Shown here: in pieces, positions 1-11,324 of the stretch
Layout: every line of letters begins with the position of its first letter
Position numbering within the stretch: the stretch's first letter is position 1
DNA from: Heliopora coerulea
Taxonomy: Eukaryota; Cnidaria; Anthozoa; Scleralcyonacea; Helioporidae
Length of the DNA stretch: 64,000 nt
Assembly (NCBI GenBank): GCA_030142905.1
Contig: JASJOG010000007.1
Location: 687,001 to 751,000 of the forward strand
Reading direction: 5' to 3'
Position numbers and translations under genes: made by a program
The notes under the pieces: generated by a model
Database searches by the model: none
What the model saw: only the letters and a program-made list of their open reading frames with translations
Told to the model about the DNA's origin: nothing

Positions 1-120
1 AAGAACTCTTGAAAGATAAAGTAGGAAAAATTTGCTCTTACCCACTTTGTATGTCTGTGAGGATATATGGGCAGAAAATTTCATGATAATCTGACACTGC
101 TGAAGTCAAATGAAAAATGT

Positions 121-192
121 TGACTCAAGCAGGATTTGAACTCGTACCTTTGGGATACCAGTCCGCTGCTCTACTTGTTCAGCTATCAACTC
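121..192 (-). repeat. tRNA-Thr(GGT)-like relic, probable SINE head
   Basis: Read on the minus strand, this 72-nt stretch has tRNA order: a 7-bp acceptor stem with one mismatch and wobbles, TAGCT at the start of the D arm, GTAGAGC closing it, an anticodon-loop-like CTGGTAT (GGT, threonine), a T loop TTCAAAT and a matching 3' acceptor strand. The D stem and anticodon stem are mismatched, so it is more likely a decayed tRNA-derived SINE or pseudo-tRNA than a working gene. A related sequence occurs at 16406-16478. Confidence 0.5.
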
Positions 193-460
193 CACAGAGA
201 TTGGAGGCACGTTTTCATCCAACTTAAGCTCATGAGATATTCTTGCAACAACTTAACACTTATCCATGAGAGGATGGGCGAATGAAAAGGGGATGTATCG
301 TTTGGTGCCATTTGATTACAGTGGTACTTCAAAGTATTTTATATACATTTTACTAAAACTGAACTATATGTGAAATCTGATAGTGAATTCAATTCACTGT
401 TGATTATAAGTATTGCTTGCAGAGTAAGTGTAAATGGCAGCAAACTTGATGTTTTTTTGC

Positions 461-582
461 TTTATTTTTTGATAACTTATAGTAGTTACTGTCATTATTG
501 TTCTATTTTTTGATAACTTATAGTAGTTACTGTCATTATTGTTCTATTTTTTGATAACTTATAGTAGTTACTGTCATTATTG
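461..582. repeat. 41-bp tandem repeat, three copies
   Basis: The word GATAACTTATAGTAGTTACT recurs at 471, 512 and 553, an exact 41-bp period. The three units are nearly identical, so the array is young. No coding content. Confidence 0.9.
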
Positions 583-1707
583 CTTTTGTGTGGCACCCAT
601 AGACTTGCCATGCTGCCTTTTAATCTGGGCTGGCATGGTATCAAAACATGTCTTGGTTATTATTTTACTTTGTGTTTTCCTCACAAATTATTGACTTTGA
701 TGTTATTTCCTCAGGGAAGAGAAATCTCTTAAACTAGGAACTGTACAGTATACTGTATGTCAATTCCATCAACCCTAACTGTATCAAGACATTTGGAACT
801 GTAACTATATCTAAAATAAAGCTCAAATAAATGAACCTCAAACCCACTAGTACATTGGATAGATTTTTGCTATCCAGCAAATTAGAAAGGAAAATATCTG
901 GCTGGAATTCATGCTGGATCATTTGTTTTTTCTCACTGACCAATAATTTTGCAAACTTTGCAGTTTCCATAAACCAGCAATTTATCAGCAAAACTGAAAC
1001 TTGGGTAAAATTTTGATTAAATCTTTTTTTTATATAACAATCACTATGCCTTAGATATGTAGTTTAGGGTACCTATGAGATCATGTATGTATTCACCAGA
1101 TTTGTCTAGTTTACAATGTATGTTCTGTGTAACATAATTTGGTACATGCAGTATTATTAGATGATTGTTAAAAAATGAATTTTTTCATCTCTCTTCACAC
1201 TACAGTATTTTGAGAAAAAATTAACTGTCCAGTCATGTAGCTCAATAACCAAATTATCTGGATAAAAGATAGTGAAGAAAATTCCAGTATCTGACCAGAC
1301 TATCAAACCAGGTAGTGGATCCAGTGTACCCTTACACAAAGCCAAGTGCAATCATGTCAAGTAGTTTTGGGTAATGATGCTTTTCATTGTTCATGAATCA
1401 AACCAATGGCTTAGCCAAATATACCATTATAGAAAATTGTTCCTCATTTATAAAGGCTACAAATCCTTGAAGTTGGAAAATGTCATTACTTACTATCATT
1501 CCACTTTGTTTGAAGGCAAAGGGTAAAGCAAGGTAGTTACAACCAATGAAAGCTTTAAAAACATTTGCAAAATCTGATAATTTGTTCAGGATAGGAAATC
1601 TGAAACAAAAATATTTATCAACAACAATAATTTATATTAAATGGTAGAAAAATTCAGATAGGAATTGGGGAAAGTTGGACATCATAAACTTACATAATTA
1701 TTCTTTA

Positions 1708-1750
1708 TTGCATGCATGTTTCTGCAAAACTCATGCCATCTTCAGTGCAA
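1708..1750 (-). ncRNA. Hammerhead-like ribozyme motif (left arm copy)
   Basis: On the minus strand: stem I strand TTGCA, core CTGAAGA, an imperfect stem II, GAAA, a near-palindromic stem III (ACATGC), then the returning stem I strand TGCAA. It matches the right-arm copy except for T to C at the last stem III base, which breaks the A-U pair next to the cleavage position, so this copy is probably weaker or dead. Confidence 0.5.
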
Positions 1751-1894
1751 ATGATAATAGGTTATTTACAAGCAATATTTATATGTGACCTGATAAACAT
1801 TACAAGCGTATGACTCATCTAATATAAATTCTCATATGCTTGTAATGTTTATCAGGTCACATATAAATATTGCTTCTAAATAACCTATTATCAT

Positions 1895-1937
1895 TTGCAC
1901 TGAAGATGGCATGAGTTTTGCAGAAACATGTATGCAA
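1895..1937 (+). ncRNA. Hammerhead-like ribozyme motif (type I arrangement)
   Basis: Elements in order: stem I strand TTGCA (1895-1899); box CTGAAGA (1900-1906); stem II TGGCA/TGCA with one bulged G; GAAA (1923-1926); palindromic stem III ACATGT (1926-1931); cleavage-site base A at 1932 (GUA triplet); stem I return TGCAA (1933-1937), a perfect 5-bp match to the first strand. The conserved boxes and two independent helices agree with the known fold. Short palindromic stem III is known for hammerheads of Penelope-like retroelements, which are thought to act as dimers. Activity is inferred only. Confidence 0.6.
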
Positions 1938-3872
1938 TAAAGAAGTTTGTCGTTTACTTGAAGTCTTTATTAGCACTTGTGCTTCTACGATCTTATTGAC
2001 ATAATTATTCATTGACTGAACATTTTTATTTATTTTTTTGAGTCATGCCAATTTTTATCTAATCATTCATTCATTTGTTTTTTCATTCATTCATTAATTC
2101 AGTCTTTCAATTCCCATATCCACCTATCCATACCTTTTACCTACATATCTCTTTCCCCCTTTCCAACATCCTGCCCTTCTTTGAATGGAATGCAAATCCT
2201 GCTTCCCTTTCACTTGTCTTTAAATACAGGATCACATCAAGAGTAAATTTAATGATTCTACAATTGCTCGTGCCTCTAGAGATATCATATGAATGAATGG
2301 TTTTTCCACTGTTGCATGATTTCTGTCAATAAAAATGTATGTCATTGTGTCTGGCTGTCGGGTTCCATAAATATTGATAGCTGTGTTGCACAATACCACA
2401 TACAATTTTTGCTTTGGAAGAAATTGGAGGGTCTGACCCTTGGGTTCACTCTGAAAACCTGATACTAACCCTAAAGTTACCCCTATGCCTCATGCAAATC
2501 ATCTGCACTGGTATGACCCATAATTGATATTTTTATTGTAAGAGTTTTGTAATACTTTTGAATATGCTAATAGCTTTTCAAATGTTCCAATACTAAAATA
2601 GGATCGAAAATAAAAGGGCCACACAGTTCAAAGTGTCCAGATTTAGTCACCGAATAACAAACGTAATTATATTCCAAGTTCAAATAATATGAAACGAAAC
2701 CAGGTCTATTTTGAAACAAAACCTTCAACTGATAATTGTAGGTAAGGCAGTTCCTCATGGTCAACATAGGATTTGCTTTGTGAACGTAGAATATAGGTGT
2801 TGAAGGTCTGTCACCGGCTATCTAATAAAATTCATTGGCAGCACAATTACCAAGCTTTATGATTTTATTTATGATTACCTTGAACGAGGCTTGGGTGACA
2901 ATCCACCTCCGGTCATTTTGTCGTTTTTGCCGATGTTAAACAATACCAGCGCGACTTTTACGCAATAAACATTGTCACTTCAACAGTTTTGCACTTAAAA
3001 TTATTCGATTTTGTTGGCAAAACTACTCCAAATGTCAAATGCAAACAAGATCGTATGACTATATCGTCTGGTGCAACTGATAGAGCATCTGTTTGTAGCC
3101 ACGTTTTCTGTCACAACTACCCGATCACACGACGATCTTTTCCGGCGTTTTGATGTTGGACAATTTAAGGGTTTCAAACTTTAACCAAAGAAAAGTACAA
3201 ACACGCCATACCTCAGGCAGTACCTGGCTACCCTATCCTTAGTAGTCCTATAGTTCAACTTCAGATTTCTGATTTCAGCCTGCAGTGCATGAATTTTCAA
3301 CATTCAAATTGTGACTTCAGCTATTAAATTATGTTTCATCTATCCCCAGCAAGTCATGAACCATCTCTTTTTCTGAAAAATTTCCCTTGAACATTTTTAG
3401 TAATTTTGAGAATTGAGATTAGCTACACCTTATCAGGAGCTGGAAACGAGTCAACAACATTCTAGTTTATTGTCTCTGCAAAGGTCCATGCCAGTCCATA
3501 TCAACCTTGTAGACTAAGGACATGATTTAGAGAGGACCACTACTGCAGGCAAGGAATTGGGTGATGTGGTCATGTGAAGTACTTCTCATAGGACATGACA
3601 CAGTTACGGAGGCAGTCCCCTCTTATGGTATCTTTGAGCCCTTCCCCAGACAACTTGTTTTTCAAAATTGAGGCCTGTAGATGTCAATCCCAACATTATG
3701 AGACTACCTTACCTTTAAACATAAAGTGGTTTCTAGCATGATTTCCAGTCAGATGTTACGTTAAATTCTCATTACTTTCAGAGAAATCGAAAGAATTTGG
3801 TTAGAAACTGTTCCTGGAATTGTCGGGGGGGAGAGAACCAGTACCCCTTGCGCCATATTTGTTGCAAGACAA

Positions 3873-5216
3873 ATGGAGAGTCGTTTTGATTTTTTGTCAA
3901 AGTTTAGTGTTCTTCCAGTGGATAAATTCGATGGTGATAACCCATATTTCCGACAACCAAGTGAAGTTGGTTATTTCTCGTTGGATAATAACCGTATATT
4001 TCTAGACAACAATAGTCGTTTGCGTTGTTATAGTCCGCCAGAAGTGGTCAATTTTGATTTAAGAGTTGGCTATAAGGATTTCATTCGCAGAAATGAAGAT
4101 AAGAAAGAAAGACTGGATCATATGTTACGCTGGATTAGTAGACATTCAGAAAAGTTTAGAGTCAAGAAAGATACTACACAGGAAGATCGGAGGTGATTAC
4201 TTCGGAAAGGCAAGCTACATATGGTAGCTGGGGCTACATAAATCAGTGAAAGCAACGAGTTTACATAAAATTAAATAGTGAAAAAGTTAATGATGTGATA
4301 ACTACTAATAAGTGAGATATATGTAAAGGAGGCTTAATATAACGGAGAGCGTTTTACTAGTACTTATGGTAATATTACATATATTTACGACTTACGAAGT
4401 GTTATTTCTTGCCTACATCTTTTCACTAGTCTTCACACTGATTTTGTAACTTGGAGGGGACATATGACCAAGATCTTATGCACTCCTTATGAAAGACGGG
4501 AACCCTGGCAAATGGCCATGTGTTTATTCAAAGGCACCATCTATATCAGTGAAGTTGAAACAGATGAAGCACGAAAGAACAGATTATCACAGACAGAACG
4601 TCAAGATGAGATGTGTTACTGGGGGTACAAATTCGAAGACTACATTACTTCACCAATGGGCCAGACAGGTTTACATAGTAGAACTGAAAATTCTCCTGTA
4701 AATAACAAGGAAGCTTTCTGCTCTGTGGTTCGTTGTAGACTGGAAAAACACTCATTGGTTTATGGAGCAGAAATAGACTGTTGCATCAAAAGCAAGTCAA
4801 ATAGTCTCTCAGCTCCTTTAAATTATGTCGAACTAAAAACCAGTAGGATTATTGAAAATGAGAGAATGAACTGGTCATTTGAGCGATACAAGCTATTAAA
4901 ATGGTGGTCACAATCTTTTCTGGCTGGTGTTCGAAAGATTGTTTGTGGTTTCCGAGATGACAATGGCATTGTCAAGAAACTTAAGACATTTAATACCCTA
5001 GAAATTCCAAGTACTGTAGCTAACGAAAGAAACATGTGGACTGGAAATGTTTGTTTAAACTTCTGTAACCAGTTATTAGACTGGATTAAATCAGCTGTAA
5101 AGCATGAGAATGTAACATATATGGTACATTGGAGAGAGCCATTCACACATGTTACTATAGAAATGTCTAATGATCTTAGAGATGTATTTTTGCCTGAATG
5201 GTATATTAAAAGATAA
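3873..5216 (+). CDS. DXO: DXO/Rai1-family decapping and 5'-3' exoribonuclease
   Basis: Two coding exons, 3873-4192 and 4430-5216, joined in phase 2 across a 237-bp intron (donor AG|GTGATT, acceptor CACTAG), give 368 aa; human DXO is 396. Members of the family remove incomplete, unmethylated or NAD caps from RNA and degrade the body 5' to 3' in the nucleus. The catalytic set is visible: WGYKFE (Glu176), the GAEID motif (Glu221, Asp223), VELK (Glu241, Lys243) and KWWSQ (Gln268), plus the FVTWRGH and TPYER signatures after the splice junction. The start at 3873 gives an N-terminus that soon reaches the family's FRQPSEVGYFSLD block. A 5' untranslated exon boundary is possible near 3780. An AATAAA lies at 5385-5390. 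The gene is tail to tail with GPANK1. Confidence 0.93.
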
Positions 5217-6381
5217 AGAATCAGGTATGCAGTTCTTGGTAGTCCTTCACTGACCAATGTCTGATCACATCATTTTGAGTCAGGTGATCCCCACTGATTT
5301 TGTTGACTTTTATGTAATTGCCTCTTCCCCTTTTAGCTCTGAAATTAAATTCAAAAGTTCAAACCTCCTTTGAATGTTAACCTTAATAAAAACAGCAGTG
5401 CCCAACAAATAGTGTAAAGTATTGCCATATACAACCATTAACAACTGAATAAACAAAAGCCTGAAGAATTTAAGACACTTGTTGACTAACATTTCATAGC
5501 TACATACAATTTTGCATGTTGCTACATACAATGTTGCATGTAGGTACAAAACGTTAGTCAATAAATATGTTTTAAATTCTTCTGGCCTTCTTTGTTTAAT
5601 CAATTGTTAGTGGTTACATATGGCAATACTTTGCACAATTTGTTGGACATTGCTAATTATATTAAAGTTATGATTCTGCCTGGAAAATCACATAGATATT
5701 TTGAATGTTAGCCTTAGTTCTTTTCCTCTTTCTTCAAACTAGCTTGTTTTGCTTGTTTTGTATCAGCATTTATATGTTCATATGTAAAACTAATTCATAT
5801 TCTTTCACCAATGTCACAAGGTGCAACTAAATATTAAAACATTAAAATAATATTCTTCTGAAGCGAAATAATGGCTTGTTTCTTGTTTTATGTTTGTTAT
5901 TAATAATTATTTATTTTGAAATTGTTTATACATGTTGTGTGCACTGTTCAAGCTCAGAAACTGAAAATTTGATGAGGATCAAACCTGTAACCCTCTGAGT
6001 GCCCTTCTGATGAGATGCTCTAACCATCAAGCAACTAAGACACATTGAGAGCAAAGGTTACTAATATCCATCAAATGAACCAGCATACCTTAGTCATCAT
6101 TACTGTACATCAGAGTCTTGGTAGTTCAGTGGTTAGATTATCTCATTGATAATCAGGTTACAGTATGATCCTTATTTGGGGGTTTGAACATTTTCTGAGG
6201 ATTTGGGTGTGCAAACAGTTTGGATTTTATCTATCATAACTCCATACTTGCAGTTGTATAATACTAATGTCTCACATTTATGTCAACAGGCTTTATACTG
6301 TTTAAAACAAAACCTATACATGTACAAGTACTATTCTAACCAATTCAATAAATAACATATCAATATTCGTCATCCACATTG
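5217..6381. other. Convergent intergenic region with tRNA-like repeats
   Basis: Separates the 3' ends of DXO (+) and GPANK1 (-), so it should hold both 3' untranslated regions; an AATAAA for DXO lies at 5385. Two tRNA-like pieces face each other: about 5978-6046 on the minus strand (GGTTAGAGCATCTC and a GGTTTGATCC-type T arm) and about 6114-6182 on the plus strand (TGGTAGTTCAGTGGTTAGA, Ile-GAT-like loop TTGATAA). They look like tRNA-derived SINE relics. No protein gene seen. Confidence 0.45.
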
Positions 6382-8927
6382 TCATTCTGTATTCATATAG
6401 ACCCTCATATCATGTTCCCATTTTCTTTCTTTAATTTGATCCTGGACCATTTTTCTCTTCGGGGTTCTCCTGGGAATTCTTGAATTGCTATAAGATTGTT
6501 TTGGAGCCACCACTGCAGCAGAATCTTTGGGAGAAAAATGTGTGACTCTAGACTTGCTTTTTTGTTTACTTCCTAAGCCCAGACGGTCTTGTTTCAAAAT
6601 TGTTTTCACTGGAAACTTCCTTCCTGTTCCTTCAGGACCAAGGCCTGTTGTATCAAACAAATATGTAAAATTTATCAGCATAATGTAAAACTGAATATTT
6701 CAACCAGGCATCAATGGATCACTAGAAAGCTACAGAAACCTATCAGGTGGTCCAAAAATGGAGCATTAACACAGGTGATACTGTTTTGGATCTGATGTAT
6801 TACTAAGAGGCATGGAATTGCATACATGACTAGACCTGCCGATACCTGAAGGCATGCATTTCAAATGATGCCTTGACAATCTTAAACCCCTTAAAACAAG
6901 TAGTTTTTCTCTGAAGTAATTGCAGGAAAATAAACAAATCATCACTAGTTTTCTCTTACCCAGTTTCATGTTGTTTGTTTTAATCAGGTTATCTGAAATG
7001 ACCTCTGTAACATCTCCATTTAACATGATATTGTATTACATGAAGCATGTCTGTGACTCATAGCCAACATAACAGATGCCCCATGCTGAGGTCTGGTAGC
7101 AGGTCAAATGATACATCAATCTATAAAGTAAATGGTTTGAACCTAGGAGAATTGGTACATGTTAGTGACAGTAGATCATCCAGGTTACTCTAGTCTTGAG
7201 AAAGACTGTTGGTGACTGACATTTTGATGGCCTCAGCAACGGTCATCTTCAGAGTCAAAAAGAGGCTGAAAAAAGAGGCTCTTTTTGACTTTGAAGATAA
7301 CCACCACTGAGGCCATCGAAATGTCAGTCACCAACAGTCTTTTGCAAGACTAGAGTAACCTGGATGATCTATTATCACTAACATATACGGATAAATCAAT
7401 CTGTTGTCATAAGTTAAGGTTTTAATAACATCTTTTTAACAGTGAATGACATGTCTGTGTCAGCCAAGGGTCCAAACATGCAAAGCAAAGCATGCCTACT
7501 GCTTGTTATTCCCCTATGACATGCAAGCACAAATGAGGCCATTACTTTGAGATTGCCTGCCAGACTGCATTCCTTGTACTCAACATGAGACTCTTCAAAT
7601 CTTAACCTCAAATATTAACTAACTTATTGATCTAAATCTGTCTTTTACAATTTCACTCTGGCTAACAACAGACAATTTTACTAGTCAGGACATGATGTCT
7701 TGGATTGGAAAGTGTCAAGGGCCTGACACCCCACACTGCTGAATAAAACCATCTGGCATTAGCTAGAAAAAAAATTGATAAGTTTAGCCTTGCTCCTTAA
7801 TAAGAAAATGACTGCCCTGTTACTGAGAGTTTGAATTAGCCATTTTTTAAGTTGAACTTTACAGCTAGAAACTTTTCTAATCTTTTCAAATTAACTCATG
7901 AAGCAGCTGGGTTTATCTCTTTGATGAGTAAAATCATCTGGTATTAGCCAGAGTAAAATATGGAAGCGTGTCCTTGTTTCTTAATGGATTAAGGATGATC
8001 TGAAATGAAAACTAAAAACCGTACATGTATATAGCAATCACTCATGTAAACTGTCCTCAACTGGCTTAATGTCAGCTCAAACTTGAACAATGTCTCACCT
8101 TTTTCTTGGTTCCAGCCCTTTTTCTTGAGTAACTGAAAACCAATATTACTCTCAGGAATGTGATATAAGGTCCGTTCTGATTTATACTGACAATTGAACA
8201 AATGTACTGTAGATCTATTATGTTCTTGTCTTCTACCTGAAAACGTTGATTTACAAATTTTGCACAATGATTCTTCAACTGGATTTGCCGAAGAAGAATT
8301 TTTAACTGATGGAACTTGCTTCCTTTTGTTTTTGTGCATGTGAAAGACATCTAGTAGTCCATTAGCACCAGCACGTTTGGCAATGTCTTCAGCAGTTTGT
8401 CCTTTGCTATTACATAAATCATCTCTTGCCCCTTGTTGAAGAAGAAACTTAACACAAGCTTTCTGTCCACTGTGACAAGCACACATCAAAGCTGTCCATC
8501 CAAACTGATCTGTCGTATTGATGTCAATTTGACCAGCTCTAATCACCCCTCGAAGTCTATCTATGTTACCATCTTGAGCCATTTTAAGAAAGTAATTCAG
8601 TTGTCGCGAATTGTTTTCAGCTTGTAACGTGGAATCCTTTTGACGTTTTCTTAGTGAATTCATTTCTCTAGTCCTATTAGAGTAACTCTCCATGAACTTA
8701 CGTTTTGGTTGCGTATTTCTACAGTCTTGTTGATTCCGTGTCTCTTTTTCATTTTCCTCTTTCAATAAAGATTCGTAAAATTGTCTTGCTTCTTCACCTG
8801 ATAAACTAGACAGTTGACAATTCGTGGTTTCAGAATTCTTGCTCTGCGTGATAAAAGTTTCTAGCGTTGAAGAAGCACGCAAAAACTTTACTGAAGCACA
8901 AGGTAATCCTTTCCTTCTGCTTGTCAT
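6382..8927 (-). CDS. GPANK1: GPANK1-like protein (ankyrin repeats + G-patch)
   Basis: Two exons on the minus strand, 8927-8099 and 6644-6382, split by a 1,454-bp intron (donor AAG|GTGAGA, acceptor AACAG|GC) in phase 1, encode 363 aa; human GPANK1 (BAT4) is 356. A charged N-terminus is followed by two to three ankyrin repeats (about residues 110-195, with WTALMCACHSGQ), a Cys/His segment CKICKSTF (a possible zinc-binding motif), and a G-patch (about 259-300) that the intron cuts exactly at the glycine of EKGLGPEG. The C-terminus ends WEHDMRVYMNTE, as in the vertebrate family. G-patch domains often activate DEAH helicases; the cellular role of GPANK1 itself is poorly known. It is head to head with STX8. 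Confidence 0.9.
7158..7384. repeat. Foldback element with hammerhead-like arms (GPANK1 intron)
   Basis: Inverted arms of about 105 bp (7158-7262 and 7275-7384) lie inside the GPANK1 intron. Each arm carries a degenerate hammerhead-like unit: 7286-7330 (+) with TTGAAGA in place of CTGAAGA, and 7213-7257 (-) with an intact CTGAAGA but CAAA for GAAA. In both, a 5-bp stem I TGACT/AGTCA closes the motif. Each copy has lost a different core base, so neither is expected to be active. Confidence 0.75.
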
Positions 8928-9063
8928 CTCAAGTAAAAAGTATGTTCAATGATTACACATGAAATAACCTTTCAGAACTTTTACTTTTTCCTTTCGGAAT
9001 TAATCGTATACATTCGGAAAGGTTTCGTCACACCGATTCCGGTTCTTAGAAACAAAGTTCAAG
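8928..9063. promoter_or_regulatory. Probable bidirectional promoter, GPANK1/STX8
   Basis: Only 136 bp separate the divergent ATG codons of GPANK1 (8927, minus) and STX8 (9064, plus), so both 5' untranslated regions and a shared core promoter must fit here unless upstream non-coding exons exist. The STX8 start sits in AAGATGGC, a good start context. No TATA box is evident. Confidence 0.65.
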
Positions 9064-11265
9064 ATGGCTGGCGATACTTGGTAAGTTCATTATCGATTTT
9101 TACCCTGTTAATATTTGATCCTCGTCCCTCGGTTTTTGTACCTTTACCTTAGAAAACAATAAATTATTTTATGAGAAAGTAAGTAAGTATTCGGTCGATA
9201 ATGCTCAACCAATTGTAAAACTAACACCGAGGACGCTTCGCGTAGTGTGTAGATTGCATGAAGATCGTCAAATCGTCACTCAAAAACCTATGATGTCACT
9301 GATGCTGACACTATAAGCATTATGTTTAAAGCTATCCACAGGAAGATCAAAGCGCTATCATTCGTAATTTATCAGTCGAATCCTGTAAACATAAAAAAAA
9401 ACCTTCACTGAGAAAGGCACAAGAACTCTGAAATAACTTTAATTACGTATATTTATGGAAGACGTTTCGCACATACCATACAAGGCTGGACGTAGAAAGC
9501 AATGAAAACTTCTTAGTTTAATTTTGGCATTAAAGTGTACAATAGAAATGTCAGTCCACCAGTACTTTCCCTCTGTAAACCCCGTGGAATGGTTAAATTC
9601 ATTCTGGTAAGAATGAATAATCAGCCTCTGTAATTACTTGTTAGACAATAACATGATATTGTTCAGAAAATTCTCTTTTTCTCCAAACGTTTGAATAAAG
9701 AGCAGCTTGTCATTACGTGGCTTAGATCTTCATTTAAAGGCATCAAGTTTGTTTAAAGATGTGCTTAAGTTTTAAAATGGGACAGCTTTGGAGCATACGA
9801 AACAAAATGGAAGTGTTTAATTTTCAAGTCAGCTTTTGCTTGACATCAGGTGTGGCAACGACCACACGAGTCAATAATGGGAGAACCAGGCTTGATTTGT
9901 GGTCACACCACTACTCACAGTTTGTGAGTAATTGAGGAGAAAGTGCTGCCTTTATGTCAACATTAGTCAATTGATTGACTTTTTGACATACTCTCAATGT
10001 TGAGCCGTTAAGGGGCTGGGCACCTTCAGCATTCTAGAGAGTATAATCATCTGCCATTAACCAAAACAGAATTCTAAAGTGCACCCTTTTCCCTAAATGG
10101 GTGATTTCTAAGCTCCTAAGATGAAGATGACATGTAACCTGGTAGGGAGGTACATTCCCCAAAAGTGACCAAGCACAACAGATATACATTTATGTTGAGT
10201 GCAGTTGGAGGGAGGATTTTTACTTTTAATTTTGTTGACATGAATATCTGATGCTTCTTCAGGGTTGTGGACTGCAAGTCTGTTGAGACACTTGGAAATG
10301 AAATTATGGAAAAACTGAATGAGAAAAACAGATTGAAAAGATCAGGAGGGAACTATTCTAAGGTATTCTAAATTTTTAGATTTACAAAGTAGAGCAAAGA
10401 ATCACATTTAATTGTGGTGTGTTATTGCTATTACCTGCTATATGCCAAGATTATCTCCTATTTTTTGTTAGTTAATCAGTAGAATGTTTAAAAATAGAAT
10501 TGTATTTCTGTTCAGTGAGAATGAGGATGTTTTAAAGACACTGATGTAGATGTTCCAAGCAGTGGTGTATATAACAATTTCTGGAGGGGGTAGCAGGATT
10601 TGAAAAATTTCTGACAAGAGTTAGCCTAAATCGGGTTACCTGAACAAATGGCAAACACATTTTAGTAGTCATTTAGAGTTGAGAATTAGTAACAGCAGTC
10701 TAGCCTCAGCTGTAGTACACGGACACAGCGGCGCCAACCAACTAGTATTGACTGGCTTCTTTTCAGAACACAAAATGTTACCAACAATTTTATAGGCTAT
10801 TTTGATTACACGATTTTCCTATGTTTGTACTACTGCATTTGCAATTGACTGTGCACTGTGTGTTAATTAACGCATTGTTCCAAAATTAAAATGTTGAAGT
10901 TTATTGGACGAAACTTTGACATTGCTATGGGCAGACTTCACATTGTTAGGCACCTGTCAACATGAACCGCAAGGAATGAATTTTCTCATGCTAATTTGTA
11001 GGCAGACAGTTGCCATATTTCAAAAGAAAACATTTGGTTTAGGTTAAAGATGTTTAAATTAGTTTCAAATTTTCATTTACTGTAAGATTGTATTATTTCT
11101 ATGATCTACAAATGTCCAATTTTTGATGTTTCTAGTCCTGAAGGTTTTTTCACTTCTCAGCAAACAAAATTTAGTAAGATATCCTCCCTCAAATTTTCCA
11201 ACAAGCTCTAAATTTTCTGACAGAAATGTCCAGGGGGTGGTCACCCCCCCTTGCCCCCTCTATAC

Positions 11266-11324
<59 letters not shown>

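Larger units (their letters stand above)
1701..1944. repeat. Foldback element with hammerhead-like arms
   Basis: Arms of about 105 bp (roughly 1701-1808 and 1839-1944) are nearly perfect inverted complements around a 30-bp centre. Each arm encodes the same hammerhead-like motif on its outward strand (annotated separately). The shape suggests two head-to-head copies of one terminal repeat unit. Confidence 0.9.
193..3780. other. Repeat-rich intergenic region, no gene recognised
   Basis: No reading frame here shows a protein family I recognise, and the short open frames look like chance. The region holds a three-copy 41-bp tandem repeat (461-582) and a 244-bp foldback with ribozyme-like arms (1701-1944). 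A pyrimidine-rich stretch ending in TTTCAG just before 3781 could be the acceptor of a 5' untranslated exon of the following DXO gene. Confidence 0.5.

Noticed and set aside
4823..5257. Long minus-strand open frame opposite DXO exon 2
   Set aside because: It is the shadow of a strongly supported coding exon and shows no family motif.
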